From NCBI GenBank assembly GCA_020438105.1, contig JAGQVE010000025.1:1-54104 (forward strand): DNA of 54,104 nucleotides, in the 5' to 3' direction. A program made the translations under genes and the position numbers. Origin of the DNA: Bacteroidales bacterium. Its GTDB lineage: Bacteria; Bacteroidota; Bacteroidia; Bacteroidales; JAADJA01. Positions 52,924-54,104 of the stretch are shown one piece after another (position 1 is the first letter of the stretch; every line of letters begins with the position of its first letter). A model generated the notes under the pieces. It was not told the origin of the DNA, did no database searches, and worked only from the letters and a program-made list of their open reading frames with translations.

Positions 52924-53565
52924 TTAATCCTGTTTTAGAGCTGCGGCAATTAATTTAGCCATTTGTTGCATCCCTTTTTCATTGGGGTGAACGCCATCTG
53001 GAAAATTAGCTGCCTGATTTTGCATTCCGGTATAAAGATCGATAACGTACAATTTATTTCTATCGGCAAGTTCCTGAATGGCTGGAATTACGCCATAAAC
53101 TAAGGTTGAATCATTGATTCCCCAACGGTCCTGGTAAACAGGAACCGGATTGCAAAGAATTATTTTTGGGTGGGATTTTATTGTTCGAAAAGTATCTATC
53201 ATGGCCTGGTATGAGTCTAAATAGGTTTTTATATTCCAGTTTTGAGGTTTCGTATCATTGGTCCCCAATTTAATGGTGATGATGTTTGGTTGTGCAGCAA
53301 ACACGTTCGAAAACTCCTTGGTGATCCAAAATGGAAAATCACCTGCCTGAGACATCGTAGTAGCACTTCTCCCAAAATTGAAGACTTCGTAATCAGGTCC
53401 TAACAGCTCATTTAATATAAAAGGATAAGCTGTTTTATTCTCCAATTTTAACCCGTAACCCGCAGTAATGCTATCGCCCACGCACACAATGCGTACCGGT
53501 TGTTTTGTGCAGGAAAATAATATAAAAGCAAATACAGCGAACAATAAAGTTGTTTTACTAATCAT
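52924..53565 (-). CDS. SGNH/GDSL hydrolase lipoprotein
   Basis: 213 residues. Lipobox ILFSC (Cys 19) indicates a lipoprotein. The SGNH blocks are complete: block I GDSITAG with nucleophile Ser 32, a Gly in FNFGRSATTM (block II), Asn in KLGTNDTKP (block III), and the Asp-His pair in FPDGVHPNEKG (block V). It is likely an esterase or lipase/acyl-hydrolase similar to TesA-type enzymes, acting outside the cytoplasm on an unknown ester. It is a single minus-strand gene between the HD gene and tRNA-Arg. Confidence 0.92.
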   Translation of the reverse strand: MISKTTLLFAVFAFILFSCTKQPVRIVCVGDSITAGYGLKLENKTAYPFILNELLGPDYEVFNFGRSATTMSQAGDFPFWITKEFSNVFAAQPNIITIKLGTNDTKPQNWNIKTYLDSYQAMIDTFRTIKSHPKIILCNPVPVYQDRWGINDSTLVYGVIPAIQELADRNKLYVIDLYTGMQNQAANFPDGVHPNEKGMQQMAKLIAAALKQD

Positions 53566-53723
53566 GATTATTACTTATCGAAATTTTGATAAAAATAAGG
53601 CAATTATAACTTTTAATCTCAAAAATCAATGCATTCTTGTTCGTTTTAAAAATGTAATCAAATATTATTTTCGATAAAATTGGCATGCTGGAATGATAAG
53701 ATAAATTATTTCATTAAAAAGCA

Positions 53724-53755
53724 TTGTGTAAACGGAAGTTTTTTTCATAAATTTG
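53724..53755 (+). promoter_or_regulatory. promoter of tRNA-Arg
   Basis: TTG (53724-53726), 21 bases, then TAAATTTG (53748-53755), a perfect -7 element. Transcription would begin near 53762, giving a leader of about 60 bases before the tRNA. Confidence 0.6.
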
Positions 53756-53820
53756 CACCCGCTTTTGGAGTAATGATTTATTAGGTCAAAAATCCAAAAT
53801 CAACATTCTGAAATATAATT

Positions 53821-53894
<74 letters not shown>

Positions 53895-53897
53895 CAG

Positions 53898-53922
53898 AAA
53901 GCCTGGCACCAGCCGGGCTTTT
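53898..53922 (+). terminator. terminator after tRNA-Arg
   Basis: AAGCCTGGC / GCCGGGCTT stem (53899-53907, 53912-53920; one mismatch) followed by TTTT. Confidence 0.8.
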
Positions 53923-53992
53923 ACGATTAAGCAGAAATTAAAATATCGGCAAGTTTTATTTTGTATTTGCGAATTTGTTTGATCGCAAACAG

Positions 53993-54024
53993 AAAAAAAA
54001 GAGGCTGATGAACTCAGCCTCTTT
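53993..54024 (-). terminator. terminator of the partial gene at the right edge
   Basis: 11-bp stem AAAGAGGCTGA / TCAGCCTCTTT with a 5-base loop. Read on the minus strand it is followed by eight T, so it ends the partial gene whose stop is at 54037. Confidence 0.85.
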
Positions 54025-54036
54025 CTTATTTAAACT

Positions 54037-54104
54037 CTATGCTTTCTTTTTTCGTGTTGTTTTTGCTGGAGCTACCTCTGTTTTTCTGGGCCGGCCACGT
54101 TTCC
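54037..54104 (-). CDS. basic AT-hook-like C-terminal tail of a partial gene
   Basis: Only the last 22 codons are in the window. They read KRGRPRKTEVAPAKT and then TRKKKA before a TAG stop. GRPRK is the core of an AT-hook, which binds the minor groove of A/T-rich DNA. Such tails occur on nucleoid-associated and DNA-binding proteins of Bacteroidota, but the rest of the protein is outside the window, so no further call is possible. A strong terminator follows at 53993, supporting a real gene end. Confidence 0.6.
   Translation of the reverse strand, partial: KRGRPRKTEVAPAKTTRKKKA

Overview
The window reads as a chromosomal segment of a member of the Bacteroidota, most likely an environmental Bacteroidales/Marinilabiliales-type bacterium. 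The support is: several proteins ending in type IX secretion (T9SS) type A sorting domains; TonB-dependent receptors; many small Gram-negative outer-membrane beta-barrels; a type B ribosomal protein L31; and repeated matches to the Bacteroidota sigma-A promoter (TTTG, about 17-21 nt, TAnnTTTG) directly upstream of genes, with little Shine-Dalgarno signal. I see no phage, insertion sequence or CRISPR array. The segment looks like ordinary chromosome with accessory patches.

Layout. 1-3219: a partial TonB receptor (minus), then two small beta-barrel proteins and pyruvate kinase (plus). 3222-7870: a tight five-gene minus-strand operon made of an ECF sigma factor, an anti-sigma-like membrane protein with a threefold motif, a DUF4097-type protein and two tandem paralogous outer-membrane proteins. 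8069-12846: an SDR/DUF2867 protein, a zinc-ribbon membrane protein, a frameshifted VOC lipoprotein, a SIMPL protein, a DUF2214 protein and an M23 peptidase. 12903-21735: a T9SS cargo protein with seven DFDPG-type repeats, a TPR histidine kinase with its NarL-type regulator, a caspase/CHAT-like secreted protein, a small T9SS protein and a hemoglobin/transferrin-type TonB receptor. 21804-27354: a membrane protein, a DUF4136 lipoprotein with two beta-barrels, a VOC protein, a universal stress protein, a Skp/OmpH chaperone and an SMP-30-like propeller.

27445-30817 is a polyamine operon (decarboxylase, agmatinase, deoxyhypusine-synthase-like enzyme) whose promoter is overlaid by an inverted repeat. 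30946-33411 is a prfA-pyrF-cupin operon. 33456-41189 carries a T9SS serine protease, a membrane-tethered receiver protein, L31, a GlmU-like protein, Lon and another T9SS protein. 41249-41793 holds a 7-bp tandem repeat array and the RNase P RNA. 41847-51618 holds an amidohydrolase lipoprotein and the alpha-2-macroglobulin/PBP1C pair.

51673-52239 is the most unexplained stretch: about 530 nt with its own promoter and terminator, no complete reading frame, and at least three GNRA-tetraloop hairpins. I read it as a large structured non-coding RNA that I cannot assign to a known class. The window closes with an HD-domain protein, an SGNH lipoprotein, tRNA-Arg(ACG) and the K/R-rich tail of a partial gene.

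Starts were moved inward in several genes where the longest frame began at a TTG inside a promoter -7 box or upstream of an obvious signal peptide.
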